DNA of 64,000 nucleotides from an uncultured Candidatus Saccharibacteria bacterium (GTDB lineage Bacteria; Patescibacteriota; Saccharimonadia; Saccharimonadales; UBA4665): the NCBI GenBank assembly GCA_937892705.1, contig CALBGR010000006.1, positions 1-64,000 of the forward strand, read 5' to 3'. The notes under the pieces were generated by a model. It had not been told where the DNA came from. It did no database searches and worked only from the letters and a program-made list of their open reading frames with translations. Below, in pieces: positions 31,581-40,184 of the stretch (the first letter of the stretch is position 1; each line of letters begins with the position of its first letter). The translations under genes and the position numbers were made by a program.

Positions 31581-32744
31581 TTATTTTGCTTGTTTTAATA
31601 ATATCATCGCAAGTTTGTGTGCCGCATCAGCATGAGCAAACACATGTAGCTTTTGAGACAATTGAGTGCGTAATTTTGGTGATGACAGTAGCTGCGCCAC
31701 CGATTCATACAGAACATCGCTATTGGCTTCCAATTCAGCTTGATAAATCATCTTTACAGCCTGCGCTTCAGCAAACGCTTCAGCATTTTTGAGCTGATGT
31801 CCGCCAGCAAGTACTGGATTCGGAATAATCACACAAGCCTTACCCTGGGCCGCCAGCTCTGCCATATTAGTTGCACCAGCACGCGCCACAACTACATCAG
31901 CAGCGCCAGTGTACTGATATATATCTTCTAAGTAATCAGCAACGGTCACGCGCTTTAGATCTTTTGATGAAAGCTTACGAGTATACGCTTTTGCTACCGC
32001 TTCTTTATGCTTATGACCTGCGGTGTGAATAATACGTAATGAAGGGTAATTTTTCAGCAAATCATTCGCAATAACAATCATTGCATCGTTTATTACCTTT
32101 GCACCCAAACCACCGCCTGTTACAAAAAGCAGTTGCTCATTTGCTTCTAAGCCAATTGCTTTTTTAAAAGCAGTCTGTTTTTTCTTGTCTACTCGGCTGA
32201 ACTCACTCGCAATCGGCACACCAACAGTCACTGTTTTTTCAGGCGGATACATATACAGTTCAGCCGGCAATGCAACTGCATGCACCCGTGCCCAGCGAGC
32301 AATTATTCTGTTCGCTAAACCAGCTATAGCATCTGAGTCATGCGTTACATACGGCCGACGCCACAACGCAGCCGCAAGTCCCACTGGCACGCCTATAAAC
32401 CCGCCTTTTATAAACACAACCGCCGGACGCAAACATGCTATCAGCCACACGCTTTGCAAACATCCCAAAACGATATACAAGACATCGCGCAGATTAAGAA
32501 ACACCGTTTTAATATCGAGCAACTGCTTCCACCCTTCTCCGTGATAGCGCCTGAATTTTCCCGCAAAAATCAGACGAGTCTGGTCAATATTTTCGTTCTC
32601 AGACACAATATCAGCAAAAGCATCTCCACGCTGTCCGATATATACAATTCGCACTGATTTTTGCTGTTTCTTCAGTTCAGCGGCGACTGCCAAAAGCGGG
32701 GTTATATGCCCCCCTGAACCGCCGCCCGTTACGACTATTGTCAT
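31581..32744 (-). CDS. murG: UDP-GlcNAc:undecaprenyl-PP-MurNAc-pentapeptide GlcNAc transferase
   Basis: A 387-residue GT28 glycosyltransferase that converts lipid I to lipid II on the inner membrane face. The N-terminal lipid-binding loop GGGSGGHITPLLAVAAE and the donor-site region around FVTGGGLGAKVINDAM, ADVVVARAGATNMAELAAQG and PNPVLAGGHQLKNAE are typical. Its first 68 nt overlap the end of ftsW in another frame, so the two are translationally coupled. It lies in the order mraY-ftsW-murG-ftsQ seen in many dcw clusters. Confidence 0.96.
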   Translation of the reverse strand: MTIVVTGGGSGGHITPLLAVAAELKKQQKSVRIVYIGQRGDAFADIVSENENIDQTRLIFAGKFRRYHGEGWKQLLDIKTVFLNLRDVLYIVLGCLQSVWLIACLRPAVVFIKGGFIGVPVGLAAALWRRPYVTHDSDAIAGLANRIIARWARVHAVALPAELYMYPPEKTVTVGVPIASEFSRVDKKKQTAFKKAIGLEANEQLLFVTGGGLGAKVINDAMIVIANDLLKNYPSLRIIHTAGHKHKEAVAKAYTRKLSSKDLKRVTVADYLEDIYQYTGAADVVVARAGATNMAELAAQGKACVIIPNPVLAGGHQLKNAEAFAEAQAVKMIYQAELEANSDVLYESVAQLLSSPKLRTQLSQKLHVFAHADAAHKLAMILLKQAK

Positions 32745-33945
32745 AACTATCTCCTCTGTTTATATATCCGTTTCGTGCTGTCTGTGATGTAGTATATCGT
32801 GAAACATGAAACACGACACCTAGCACTGCCAATACCATCAATACACTACTGCCGCCATAGCTAATAAGCGGCAATGTAATACCCTTCAAAGGCAACAGCC
32901 CAATCATGGCACCTATATTAATAATAGCCTGCGTACTCAGCCATACCAATATACCGACCACTACTAATCTGCTAAACTCATCTGGCGCACGATCTGCAGT
33001 CTGTTTTATCCTAGAGAACAGCGCTATAAAGAGACCAAGCAGCACCGTCACACCAATAAAGCCAAATTTCTCGGCATAGATAGCAAAAATTGAGTCGTTT
33101 TCAGCTTCTGGCAAATAACCATATGCCTGCACACTATTGCCTAAACCAAGTCCCGCCATACCACCTGAACCAACCGCAATAAGCGCCTGGCATGCCTGAT
33201 AACCTGTAGACAAACAATTGGCTTCTGGATTCATAAATGTCGCTAAACGATCCCGACGATAGTCGCTCGTAGCTATAAACAATACCACGCCTATCAGCAC
33301 AATACCACCCACCATCAGTACACGTTTCAACGGCACACCAGAAACAAACACCATTGCTACCATGATGGCGGCAATCACTGCCGCAGAACCTAAGTCGCTC
33401 TGTAAACCAGCAACCACAATACCAATTGCAGCAAGCACTAGCAAAAGCGGCCGCCAGGTTTTCTGAAAACTATCCAACAAATTTTTCTCTATACGATACA
33501 CCAAAAAATTGGCAAGCCATACTATCAAAGTAAACTTCAAAAGCTCTACCGACTGGAAAGAAAAACCGCCAAACCGTATCCAACGATGCGCAGGATATTC
33601 TTCGTTTACAGGAAGCAGCAACGTTAAAAGTGTTGCAAGACACGCCACTACCAACATTGGCGTTAGCACACGGCGCCACACATGTATCGGAATACGCGAT
33701 GCTACCGCAAAAAGCCCCAAACCAAGACCAATACCTATCAACTGTCTGGTGACATATTGCCCACCATTCACTCCCTTCTCCACCGCCAACGCAGGACTAA
33801 TAGAATAAACCACAATTAGTCCCACAGCGAGCAGTATAAGTGTCAGAACAAGCAATACATAATCAGGCTTATGACGCCGCACAAGCGCGACGCTACTTCG
33901 AGATGGTCGTGCGGTTTGCGCCCGCCGTTGTTCGAGCGCCCGCAT
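32677..33945 (-). CDS. ftsW: Septal peptidoglycan glycosyltransferase FtsW (SEDS)
   Basis: A 422-residue polytopic protein with about ten membrane helices. SEDS hallmarks are present: PAHRWIRFGGFSFQSVELLK, AGLQSDLGSAAVI with the catalytic-region Asp, MAGLGLGNSVQAYGYLPEAE, and ISYGGSSVLMVLAVLGVV. With the FtsI protein it polymerises septal peptidoglycan. It follows mraY by 2 bp and overlaps murG. The C-terminus has a short basic and Gly/Asn/Arg-rich tail. Confidence 0.95.
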   Translation of the reverse strand: MRALEQRRAQTARPSRSSVALVRRHKPDYVLLVLTLILLAVGLIVVYSISPALAVEKGVNGGQYVTRQLIGIGLGLGLFAVASRIPIHVWRRVLTPMLVVACLATLLTLLLPVNEEYPAHRWIRFGGFSFQSVELLKFTLIVWLANFLVYRIEKNLLDSFQKTWRPLLLVLAAIGIVVAGLQSDLGSAAVIAAIMVAMVFVSGVPLKRVLMVGGIVLIGVVLFIATSDYRRDRLATFMNPEANCLSTGYQACQALIAVGSGGMAGLGLGNSVQAYGYLPEAENDSIFAIYAEKFGFIGVTVLLGLFIALFSRIKQTADRAPDEFSRLVVVGILVWLSTQAIINIGAMIGLLPLKGITLPLISYGGSSVLMVLAVLGVVFHVSRYTTSQTARNGYINRGDSYDNSRNGRRFRGAYNPAFGSRR

Positions 33946-33947
33946 AA

Positions 33948-35000
33948 CTAGCCCATACTCCCGAGCCCAAGCAGGAACGCTATAAGGCCCAATACACCTG
34001 CAACCTGACCAATGATCCAGAAACGCATCGTGACTTTAGTTTCCGGCCACCCAATAGCTTCAAAATGATGATGAATCGGCGCAATACGAAATATCTTCTT
34101 GCCGCCACGAAGTTTCTTTGAAGCAACCTGAAGAAGTGTAGATCCTGCCTCTGCAACAAACACAATACCAATAAGCGGCAACAACAACACAGTGTCTGTA
34201 AGCATTGCAACTACACCCAGCGCAGTGCCCAGACTAAATGAACCAACATCACCCATAAAGAAACGAGCTGGGAAAATGTTAAACCATGTGTAGCTGAGTA
34301 GTGCGCCAAGAATGGTCATACAAAAACCTGCAATACCAAAGCGGCCTTCAACCAACGCAATAATTGCGTAAACTGCAAACGCTGACGTAGCTAATCCGCC
34401 AGCCAAACCATCCAAACCATCACTAATATTAACTGCATTTGCCGTAGCCACTACCACTAACACAAAAAGTGGAATAATGAACCAGCCAATATGCCAATCA
34501 ATACCCGTTAGGGGTATCGATATACTGCTCACCTCAAGCTTGTAATAAAAGAACCATCCACCAATCAAAGCAATAAGCGTAATCAGCAGCAATTTAATCT
34601 TCGGCGGTATACCAGCCACCCCTGCTCCGCTGCCGCGGATATTAATCATATCGTCAATTAGTCCGACTGCAGCCGCTCCTACAAACGCCGCAAGCGGTAG
34701 CCATGTTTCGGTGCGGTCAAGATTAAACAAAAGCGTTACAATTGCAACTGACACTACAAAAATCGCGCCAGCCATGGTTGGAATATGACGCTGATGCTTT
34801 GCAGCATGTAGCTTATTAAATACCTTCGCTGTTTCCCCTGTCGTTGCAGTCTTGCGTGGTTTCTTCCACCATTCCCACTTATACGCGCAAGTGGTATACA
34901 GTGGTGTAATGAGCATACTCAACAAAAATCCAAGGGTGCCCAAAAGCAGAATGTGTATGAGTGTTGCAGATTCGACTGAAAAGAATAGTGTGTCGTTCAT
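33948..35000 (-). CDS. mraY: Phospho-MurNAc-pentapeptide transferase
   Basis: A 350-residue integral membrane enzyme with ten membrane helices that makes lipid I from UDP-MurNAc-pentapeptide and undecaprenyl phosphate. Motifs include PTMAGAIFV, GLIDDMINI with the catalytic Asp pair, NAVNISDGLDGLAGG, FMGDVGSFSLG and the IAPIHHHFEAIGWPETKV loop with its three His. It lies between ftsI and ftsW as part of the dcw operon. Confidence 0.97.
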   Translation of the reverse strand: MNDTLFFSVESATLIHILLLGTLGFLLSMLITPLYTTCAYKWEWWKKPRKTATTGETAKVFNKLHAAKHQRHIPTMAGAIFVVSVAIVTLLFNLDRTETWLPLAAFVGAAAVGLIDDMINIRGSGAGVAGIPPKIKLLLITLIALIGGWFFYYKLEVSSISIPLTGIDWHIGWFIIPLFVLVVVATANAVNISDGLDGLAGGLATSAFAVYAIIALVEGRFGIAGFCMTILGALLSYTWFNIFPARFFMGDVGSFSLGTALGVVAMLTDTVLLLPLIGIVFVAEAGSTLLQVASKKLRGGKKIFRIAPIHHHFEAIGWPETKVTMRFWIIGQVAGVLGLIAFLLGLGSMG

Positions 35001-35028
35001 GATTAAGCTTGTCCTTTATTATACTGCA

Positions 35029-36783
35029 TTACCTCGTTTTTGTTGTTACATTAAAGTTATCTATCAGCATATGAGCGATATCACCAAACAGCGGCTGCGC
35101 TGCTCGAGATCCAGCATATCCTGGAATTTTTGGCTTGTTTACCAGTACGGCAATAATGTACTCTGCACTGTCTCCGCCAACAAACCCGACATAGGTACCG
35201 TTATATTCGTTTTCTAAGTAACCGCCTGAAGGACTCGCAATCTGCGCAGTTCCCGTTTTGCCGCCCACACTATACGCATCACTAAATTGACGTGCAAAGT
35301 GGTGCTTATCTACTACATACTCCAACATTCCCTGTATTTGCTTGGACACCTCGGGTGAAACCACATTTTTCGCAAGCACCTTCGGCTTAGTATCTTCCCG
35401 AGTCCCGTCACTGCTAATGGTCGCTTCTACTAGATGTGGCTGATAATACGTACCGCCGTTTAACACCGCAGCATACGCAGCGGCCATTTGCAACATAGTA
35501 GCTGTCATAGCCTGACCAAATGAAGTATTCGCATAGGTAATATTCAGACCGTATCCTTCAGTAGGACTCGGCACTGTACCTGGAGATTCATACCCTTGCT
35601 CTATACCTGTTTCCTTGCCAAACCGAAAATGATTCGTCATATAGTTGTACCATGCTTCGCGACCCTGACGGTTCAATTCACCGCCGCCCATCTGCATTAA
35701 CAGCCACGTTGCTCCGGTATTTAACGAAAGATTAAGAATATCAGCTATACTTTTTGTCCCCGCTCCACCGTCCTCTTCAATATTTCGCACTGTTGCATCA
35801 TCTATTTTTATTTGTCGTGCATCATAAAATGTCGAATCAGGTCGAACAACCTTCATATCCAGCGCTGCCGCTGCAGTTATAGGCTTCATTACCGAACCAA
35901 CTTCTAAAGCACCAGCCACCGCATTATTCACAAACAGATCTGCATTTTCTACTTGCTGATACGCAGCTGGATCATACGTTGGATAGTTCGCCATCGCTTT
36001 CACTGCGCCATTCTTCGCATCTAAAATCACGACACTACCAGAGTCTGAGCGCGCACGCTCAAGGCCCTGCTTCAGCAGTTGCTCAGCCTGTTTTTGCATA
36101 CCAATATCTATCGTCAATATCACATCTTTTCCGGGTATTGCAGGCCTTCGGATATTGTCTTCACTTGCAGCGAGCGGCACACCGTTAATATCAGTTACCG
36201 CCTTAAGTTCGCCAGGCTTGCCTGCAAGTTTTTTATTGAGCGCTTGCTCAATACCGTACCGCCCCGTGCCCGAATCATCAACAAACCCTAGTACCTGTGC
36301 CGCCAAACTCCCCTGCGGATAGGTGCGGTATTCTTGCGACTGCGCCCCGATACCTGGAAGCTTGTGATTAAGCAAGGCTTCTTTTTGTTCACGAGTAACT
36401 TTTTTAGCAACAACTTCATAACGACTGTCCTGCTGCATTGCAGCCTCATACGCTGCCTTGTCGCCGCCAAGCGTCTTTACCAGCGCATCTGCGGCCTTTG
36501 CTTTATCTTTTATAAGCTGCGGATCAACATATACCGTAAAAAGCTCTTGGTTCAGCACAATCGGAATCACGCGCTCACCATCATGCGCTTTGATAACACC
36601 TCGAGAAGCCGGAATTTCATACTCTTTATACTGATCACTCTGTGCTGCCGCTTTGTAATGATCGTGTCGAATGATCTGCAGATAAAAAAGCCTGACGACA
36701 AATACTGCAAAAACAAGCACAATCAGCGCATACCATACATGTATGCGCCTAACTGATACTGACTGAACCGAGAAAGGCTTCAT
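35029..36783 (-). CDS. ftsI: Class B penicillin-binding protein FtsI (PBP2/3-like)
   Basis: A 584-residue bitopic transpeptidase. A short cytoplasmic tail and membrane helix (about 14-36) are followed by the pedestal domain and the transpeptidase domain. Active-site motifs are SVMK (in LEVGSVMKPITA), SLN (in LNLSLNTGATW) and KTG (in VGGKTGTAQIAS). It cross-links septal peptidoglycan together with FtsW. It lies between the ftsL-like gene and mraY, its usual place. Confidence 0.95.
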   Translation of the reverse strand: MKPFSVQSVSVRRIHVWYALIVLVFAVFVVRLFYLQIIRHDHYKAAAQSDQYKEYEIPASRGVIKAHDGERVIPIVLNQELFTVYVDPQLIKDKAKAADALVKTLGGDKAAYEAAMQQDSRYEVVAKKVTREQKEALLNHKLPGIGAQSQEYRTYPQGSLAAQVLGFVDDSGTGRYGIEQALNKKLAGKPGELKAVTDINGVPLAASEDNIRRPAIPGKDVILTIDIGMQKQAEQLLKQGLERARSDSGSVVILDAKNGAVKAMANYPTYDPAAYQQVENADLFVNNAVAGALEVGSVMKPITAAAALDMKVVRPDSTFYDARQIKIDDATVRNIEEDGGAGTKSIADILNLSLNTGATWLLMQMGGGELNRQGREAWYNYMTNHFRFGKETGIEQGYESPGTVPSPTEGYGLNITYANTSFGQAMTATMLQMAAAYAAVLNGGTYYQPHLVEATISSDGTREDTKPKVLAKNVVSPEVSKQIQGMLEYVVDKHHFARQFSDAYSVGGKTGTAQIASPSGGYLENEYNGTYVGFVGGDSAEYIIAVLVNKPKIPGYAGSRAAQPLFGDIAHMLIDNFNVTTKTR

Positions 36784-36807
36784 TACTGCAAGAAGATAGT
36801 CCCTTCT

Positions 36808-37155
36808 TTAATTTTGTACAACTGCTGATGGTGCGACAGAAACAAGATTTTGCGCAGGCGCACTGTTTTGTACACGATCGAGTGACTGCAATCGTGCAGA
36901 TGCAACTTCCAGATTATCGTGCTCAATCTTCAGCTGAGTTTGCTGTTGCTCTAGTCTATCAATACTATACCCAAACGCATTAGTCTTTGTCACCTGCGTT
37001 AGATACAGCAGCCCCAGCAAACAAGCTAAAATAATGAGCGCTACTGTGTTGGTAATAGGCCCTAAACGCCTATCAGTGGAGCGAAATGAAACCGAGTTCT
37101 GGTTGCGGACTGCATACCGTTGTCGGCTCATTGCCATTGAACTTGAATATGTCAT
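36808..37155 (-). CDS. ftsL: FtsL/DivIC-like small bitopic division protein
   Basis: A 115-residue protein: a basic cytoplasmic tail, one membrane helix (about 35-54, NTVALIILACLLGLLYLTQV), then a coiled-coil stretch (IDRLEQQQTQLKIEHDNLEV) and a loose C-terminus. This topology, size and the position between rsmH and ftsI define FtsL even though sequence conservation in the family is very low. It should form a complex with the FtsQ-like protein and activate FtsI-FtsW. Confidence 0.75.
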   Translation of the reverse strand: MTYSSSMAMSRQRYAVRNQNSVSFRSTDRRLGPITNTVALIILACLLGLLYLTQVTKTNAFGYSIDRLEQQQTQLKIEHDNLEVASARLQSLDRVQNSAPAQNLVSVAPSAVVQN

Positions 37156-37311
37156 AGCTTTTTCTCTTTTGTTTTTATGTTTATATTTGTTTCTAGTTTT
37201 TGAGCCTACGGGCGCTCTCGTAGTGAACGCCCGTAAGGCTTGCTTTCCTACTAGGCGCGTTCGCTCGGGTGTAATACCCTCACTTTCACCTTGTAGGCGC
37301 GGGAGGTGCTT
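37156..37311 (-). promoter_or_regulatory. Structured leader upstream of ftsL
   Basis: The minus strand holds several hairpins: GGGU/ACCC around 37268-37280, CCUAC/GUAGG enclosing a G-rich segment, and a strong GCCTTACGGGCG/CGCCCGTAGGC stem (37233-37201) followed not by a U-run but by an A-rich, unstructured spacer before the ftsL start. It may be an attenuator, an RNA-processing site or a small RNA. Confidence 0.45.
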
Positions 37312-38283
37312 TTAACCTGAATTGGCATGCGCTTCCCTTTCTTTTGTTTTTATTTTTGCTACGGCTCGTAGTTTTGCACTACGTGCTCGCGGATTAAAAA
37401 CTAACTCATCATGACTTGCGGTTATCGGTCGCTTAGTGAGCAGCCGCAAGTCACTGTCATATCGGTCTCCGGCAGCCTCTCTGAACGCATTTTTCACGAT
37501 ACGGTCTTCCAGACTATGGAAACTGATAACTGCCAGCCTACCTCCTGGTGCAAGCAGTTCAAACCATATTGGCAGGCTGCGTTTCAACAGATCCAGCTCA
37601 TCATTTACCGCAATACGCAGTGCCTGAAACGTACGTGTTGCCGGATGTGTTTTTGAATACCCAGGATAGGCTTTGGCTACAACCGCTGCGAGATCGGTGG
37701 TCGTATGAAGCGGCCGATGCTTCACAATCAGCTCAGCAATTCGCTTTGCGCGTGGCTCCTCGCTATATGCTGCAAGGATTTCCGCCAGCTCGCCTGCGCT
37801 ATACGTATTCACAATAACGTCAGCGGTGAGCGACTGAGTCTGATCCATCCGCATATCAAGGGGGCCAGACTTCATAAACGCAAATCCCCTACTCGCGTTG
37901 TCAATGTGCGGTGAAGATATGCCGAGATCGACCAAAATAATATCAAACCGCCTATTTTCAGCTTGCAGTCTTTGGCTCGCGGTTAAGAAATCTTCCTTTA
38001 AGATTTCTACGCCCTGCCCTGCAAACTTCGCCTCAAGTGCATCAATCGCCATTTGGTCACGATCTACCAAGACCGCGCCCTCATATGCACCTGTCAGCTT
38101 CAATATTTCAGCCGCATGTCCCCCGTATCCAGCTGTCAAATCAAGGTACGACTCACCCTGTTTTGGCGTAAGATACTCTAGGACCGGCTCCAGTAAAACT
38201 GGTATATGTTGGTTATTTTTTATTTTGGTTCCTCCATGCATATCTGCACTTTGGGACGACTGCCTTTTTATAGCAGACGCCAT
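37312..38283 (-). CDS. rsmH: 16S rRNA (cytosine-1402 N4) methyltransferase
   Basis: A 323-residue protein (formerly MraW) that methylates C1402 in 16S rRNA. The SAM-binding motif YLDLTAGYGGHAAEIL, the DIILVDLGISSPHID motif, GPLDMRMD and FQALRIAVNDELDLL are diagnostic, as is the ISFHSLEDRIVK ending of the catalytic domain. It follows mraZ in the classic order. The start could be the downstream ATG at 38241 (MHGGTKIKNN), which removes 14 uncertain residues. Confidence 0.96.
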   Translation of the reverse strand: MASAIKRQSSQSADMHGGTKIKNNQHIPVLLEPVLEYLTPKQGESYLDLTAGYGGHAAEILKLTGAYEGAVLVDRDQMAIDALEAKFAGQGVEILKEDFLTASQRLQAENRRFDIILVDLGISSPHIDNASRGFAFMKSGPLDMRMDQTQSLTADVIVNTYSAGELAEILAAYSEEPRAKRIAELIVKHRPLHTTTDLAAVVAKAYPGYSKTHPATRTFQALRIAVNDELDLLKRSLPIWFELLAPGGRLAVISFHSLEDRIVKNAFREAAGDRYDSDLRLLTKRPITASHDELVFNPRARSAKLRAVAKIKTKEREAHANSG

Positions 38284-38659
38284 ATGTTTTTTGTTTTGGT
38301 TTTTGGTGGTGTTTGTTTTTGTTATTACAAGGACACCTAATCAGCAGCCAACTTTTTGTTTTTGTTGTAGGTTTTTGTTTTTGTTGAGGTTATACGTATG
38401 TATGCAAAGAAGCCGATTTAGATATATAAGCCTATATCTGAATGTGATTTTGAAAAAATCACGTAACTTCTTACTTTACGTATAACTGAGTTTGAGAGAC
38501 TTATGTGTGAGGTGGAGTTTTGGGAGGTGTTTTCTTGAGTAAGGTACAAAGGTTTTTTGAGGTGGTTTGCCTTCAAGCCCACTGTTGACTGCCGATTAGC
38601 TGACCTCGTATGGTGCTTTTCGTGCCGGATTGTTAAGGTGCTCTTTTCTCTAACCAAAA
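38284..38659 (-). other. Long AC-rich gap between mraZ and rsmH
   Basis: About 376 bp with no credible gene. The minus strand near rsmH is rich in CAAAAAC strings and looks deliberately unstructured. A GTGATTTT/AAAATCAC hairpin at about 38446-38464 could be a weak terminator or processing stem. Frames overlapping the mraZ end are not protein-like. Confidence 0.45.
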
Positions 38660-39022
38660 CTACGTACTCGCCATAAGCCGCCAATACTTTCCGACCCGTA
38701 CGGCCATTACTTCCTTATCGATACCCGCATAGTCGAGCAGATGCTGTTCGATCGTTACCCGACCCTGCTTCTCATCGATAGCTGCTTCAGTCTTGCCCAT
38801 CCGAAACTGTACGTTAAGGTCTGCTGTTTTTTCATCCAGGATATTCCCCTGGAGCAACGGCTCGACCTCTTCGTCCCATACCGATTTTGGGTATAGGTGT
38901 AGATAAGACCGAAAGCCCCGGGTTATAACTACCCCGCTCGCGAACTCATCTCGAAGCTCGGCCGGTATGGTTAACCGTCGTTTGTCATCGAGCTTTCGCT
39001 GGAAGTAATCTACCGTGGCCAT
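38660..39022 (-). CDS. mraZ: Transcriptional regulator MraZ
   Basis: A 120-residue protein with two AbrB-like (SpoVT) halves. The first holds QRKLDDKRRLTIPAELRDEF and the second KTEAAIDEKQGRVTIEQHLL, each with the D-x-x-x-R (DDKRR; DEKQGR) signature of MraZ. It binds repeats upstream of its own operon and controls division genes. Those repeats are present 45 bp before its start. It heads the dcw cluster here as in most bacteria. Confidence 0.95.
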   Translation of the reverse strand: MATVDYFQRKLDDKRRLTIPAELRDEFASGVVITRGFRSYLHLYPKSVWDEEVEPLLQGNILDEKTADLNVQFRMGKTEAAIDEKQGRVTIEQHLLDYAGIDKEVMAVRVGKYWRLMAST

Positions 39023-39066
39023 ATCGTTTTGGTTAAATTGCTGTGGTTTTTGTTTGTGTAGTGGTT

Positions 39067-39112
39067 ACCCACTGCTACCCACTGACTTGATATTACTACC
39101 CACTGCTACCCA
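39067..39112 (-). promoter_or_regulatory. MraZ operator: four TGGGT boxes
   Basis: On the minus strand TGGGT occurs at 39112-39108, 39102-39098, 39081-39077 and 39071-39067. Boxes within each pair are 10 bp apart (TGGGT-N5-TGGGT), as in known MraZ operators, and the pairs are two helical turns apart. Likely target of the MraZ protein made downstream. Confidence 0.8.
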
Positions 39113-39156
39113 CTTGCAAGTCCAATTATGCAAAAAAGCGCCGCGAAATGCGGCAC

Positions 39157-39237
39157 TTATCCACAGATTTACCCTGTTTTGTATTTATCCACAATATGTA
39201 GTGTCGCTAGTAGGCCTAACAACACCATTTATCCACT
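39157..39237 (+). promoter_or_regulatory. Cluster of three DnaA boxes
   Basis: TTATCCACA at 39157-39165 and 39185-39193 (both perfect) and TTATCCACT at 39229-39237, all in the same direction. They may let DnaA act on the division operon or titrate DnaA. Confidence 0.6.
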
Positions 39238-39279
39238 AGTACTAGCAAGCACAGGCCAAGATTCTTGGCGCCTTTAACA

Positions 39280-39531
39280 CTATTCATTACCAAGAATAAC
39301 CGTATACCTACCCCGCGCACCGTAATTATGCGGCATATGTAGTGTTTCCTTCTCGTGGTCAAAGAGCTGTTTCAGTTCTTTACGGGAAATTTTCTGCGTT
39401 TGCACTTTCGTGTCGTGTTGGTGATTAAATAACACAAGATTAGTTGCTATCGCTATAGCAACTGCACCGATTTTATACTTTAAATCTTTATTAAATATCT
39501 TTGTGGTTTTTTCAGTTGTTTGTTTTTGCAT
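39280..39531 (-). CDS. Small membrane protein of unknown function (83 aa)
   Basis: An 83-residue protein with a basic N-terminal stretch, one membrane helix (about 20-36, IGAVAIAIATNLVLF) and a hydrophilic C-terminal part (KISRKELKQLFDHEKETLHM). A full promoter TTGACA-17-TACAAT (39562-39590, minus strand) lies about 30 bp upstream, so the gene is likely transcribed on its own. No family recognised. Confidence 0.65.
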   Translation of the reverse strand: MQKQTTEKTTKIFNKDLKYKIGAVAIAIATNLVLFNHQHDTKVQTQKISRKELKQLFDHEKETLHMPHNYGARGRYTVILGNE

Positions 39532-39561
39532 AGTTTTTTTGTTTTGTATTAAAACAATATT

Positions 39562-39590
39562 ATTGTAGCAAAATGTTTATGTTTTGTCAA
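39562..39590 (-). promoter_or_regulatory. Promoter TTGACA-17-TACAAT
   Basis: Near-consensus minus-strand promoter of the 83-aa membrane protein gene. Confidence 0.75.
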
Positions 39591-39600
39591 TATTATTATT

Positions 39601-39777
39601 TTACCCTAACTCACGAGACCAGTCGTCATACCATTCATTTAATTCATCAAACATATCCTCTACTTCAAGACGCGTTACCGCACAATCTGGAATAACAACA
39701 TCCAGCTTATTACTGTCTCTATACTCTATGACCACATGTCCAGCAAATACACCTGCCGCGTGCTCCGCAATGGTCAT
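39601..39777 (-). CDS. Short acidic ORF of unknown function (58 aa or longer)
   Basis: From ATG 39777 the frame encodes 58 residues (MTIAEHAAGVFAGHVVIEYR onward, ending DWSRELG), acidic and protein-like. The frame is open further upstream without ATG, GTG or TTG. AAGGG lies 8 nt before an ATT codon that overlaps the stop of the upstream gene, so a rare ATT start giving about 75 residues is possible. Probably co-transcribed with the 103-aa gene. No family recognised. Confidence 0.5.
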   Translation of the reverse strand: MTIAEHAAGVFAGHVVIEYRDSNKLDVVIPDCAVTRLEVEDMFDELNEWYDDWSRELG

Positions 39778-39823
39778 GAACTTACTAAATAGCCAAGCAG
39801 ATGATCTGTCGCTGCTCGTATGC

Positions 39824-40135
39824 TCAATAGTATACGCCCTTACGATATTGCTCTTTTGCTTCTACTAACTCCTCAATTTCGAACCGAAATATTTCATAAG
39901 TGTGTTCTTTAGCCAGTATAGATTCAGCCGACCGCACCAAATAACCATCATGGCTTTTCTTAGTCTGCGATTGGTCAACTAACAAATCCATGCAGTCCTC
40001 TACCATCCCCGCCAATATGCCAAGTTCTAATGAAAGACCTTTCGTTGCATATTGCTCAGCACGTCTTTGTCGAAACTCGGCGTATGCTGGATCACCACCA
40101 TTTACAGCCAAAAACGGATCCCGCTCACCTGCCAT
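39824..40135 (-). CDS. Helical protein of unknown function (103 aa)
   Basis: A 103-residue soluble, helix-rich acidic protein (AYAEFRQRRAEQYATKGLSL; EDCMDLLVDQSQTKK). No membrane helix, no recognisable motif. It probably forms a small unit with the short acidic ORF that follows on the same strand. Confidence 0.68.
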   Translation of the reverse strand: MAGERDPFLAVNGGDPAYAEFRQRRAEQYATKGLSLELGILAGMVEDCMDLLVDQSQTKKSHDGYLVRSAESILAKEHTYEIFRFEIEELVEAKEQYRKGVYY

Positions 40136-40184
40136 AGTAATAAGGCACTATACACTACACTGGCAGGTTTCGACTAGCCTAAGC

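Larger units (their letters stand above)
39023..39279 (-). other. Regulatory gap upstream of mraZ
   Basis: About 257 bp without a gene. It carries the MraZ operator repeats, a TAATAT -10-like element between them, and three DnaA-box motifs further upstream. Confidence 0.6.

Noticed and set aside
38418..38684. 88-codon minus-strand ORF between mraZ and rsmH
   Set aside because: Begins inside mraZ in another frame, has no ribosome site and composition is not protein-like.
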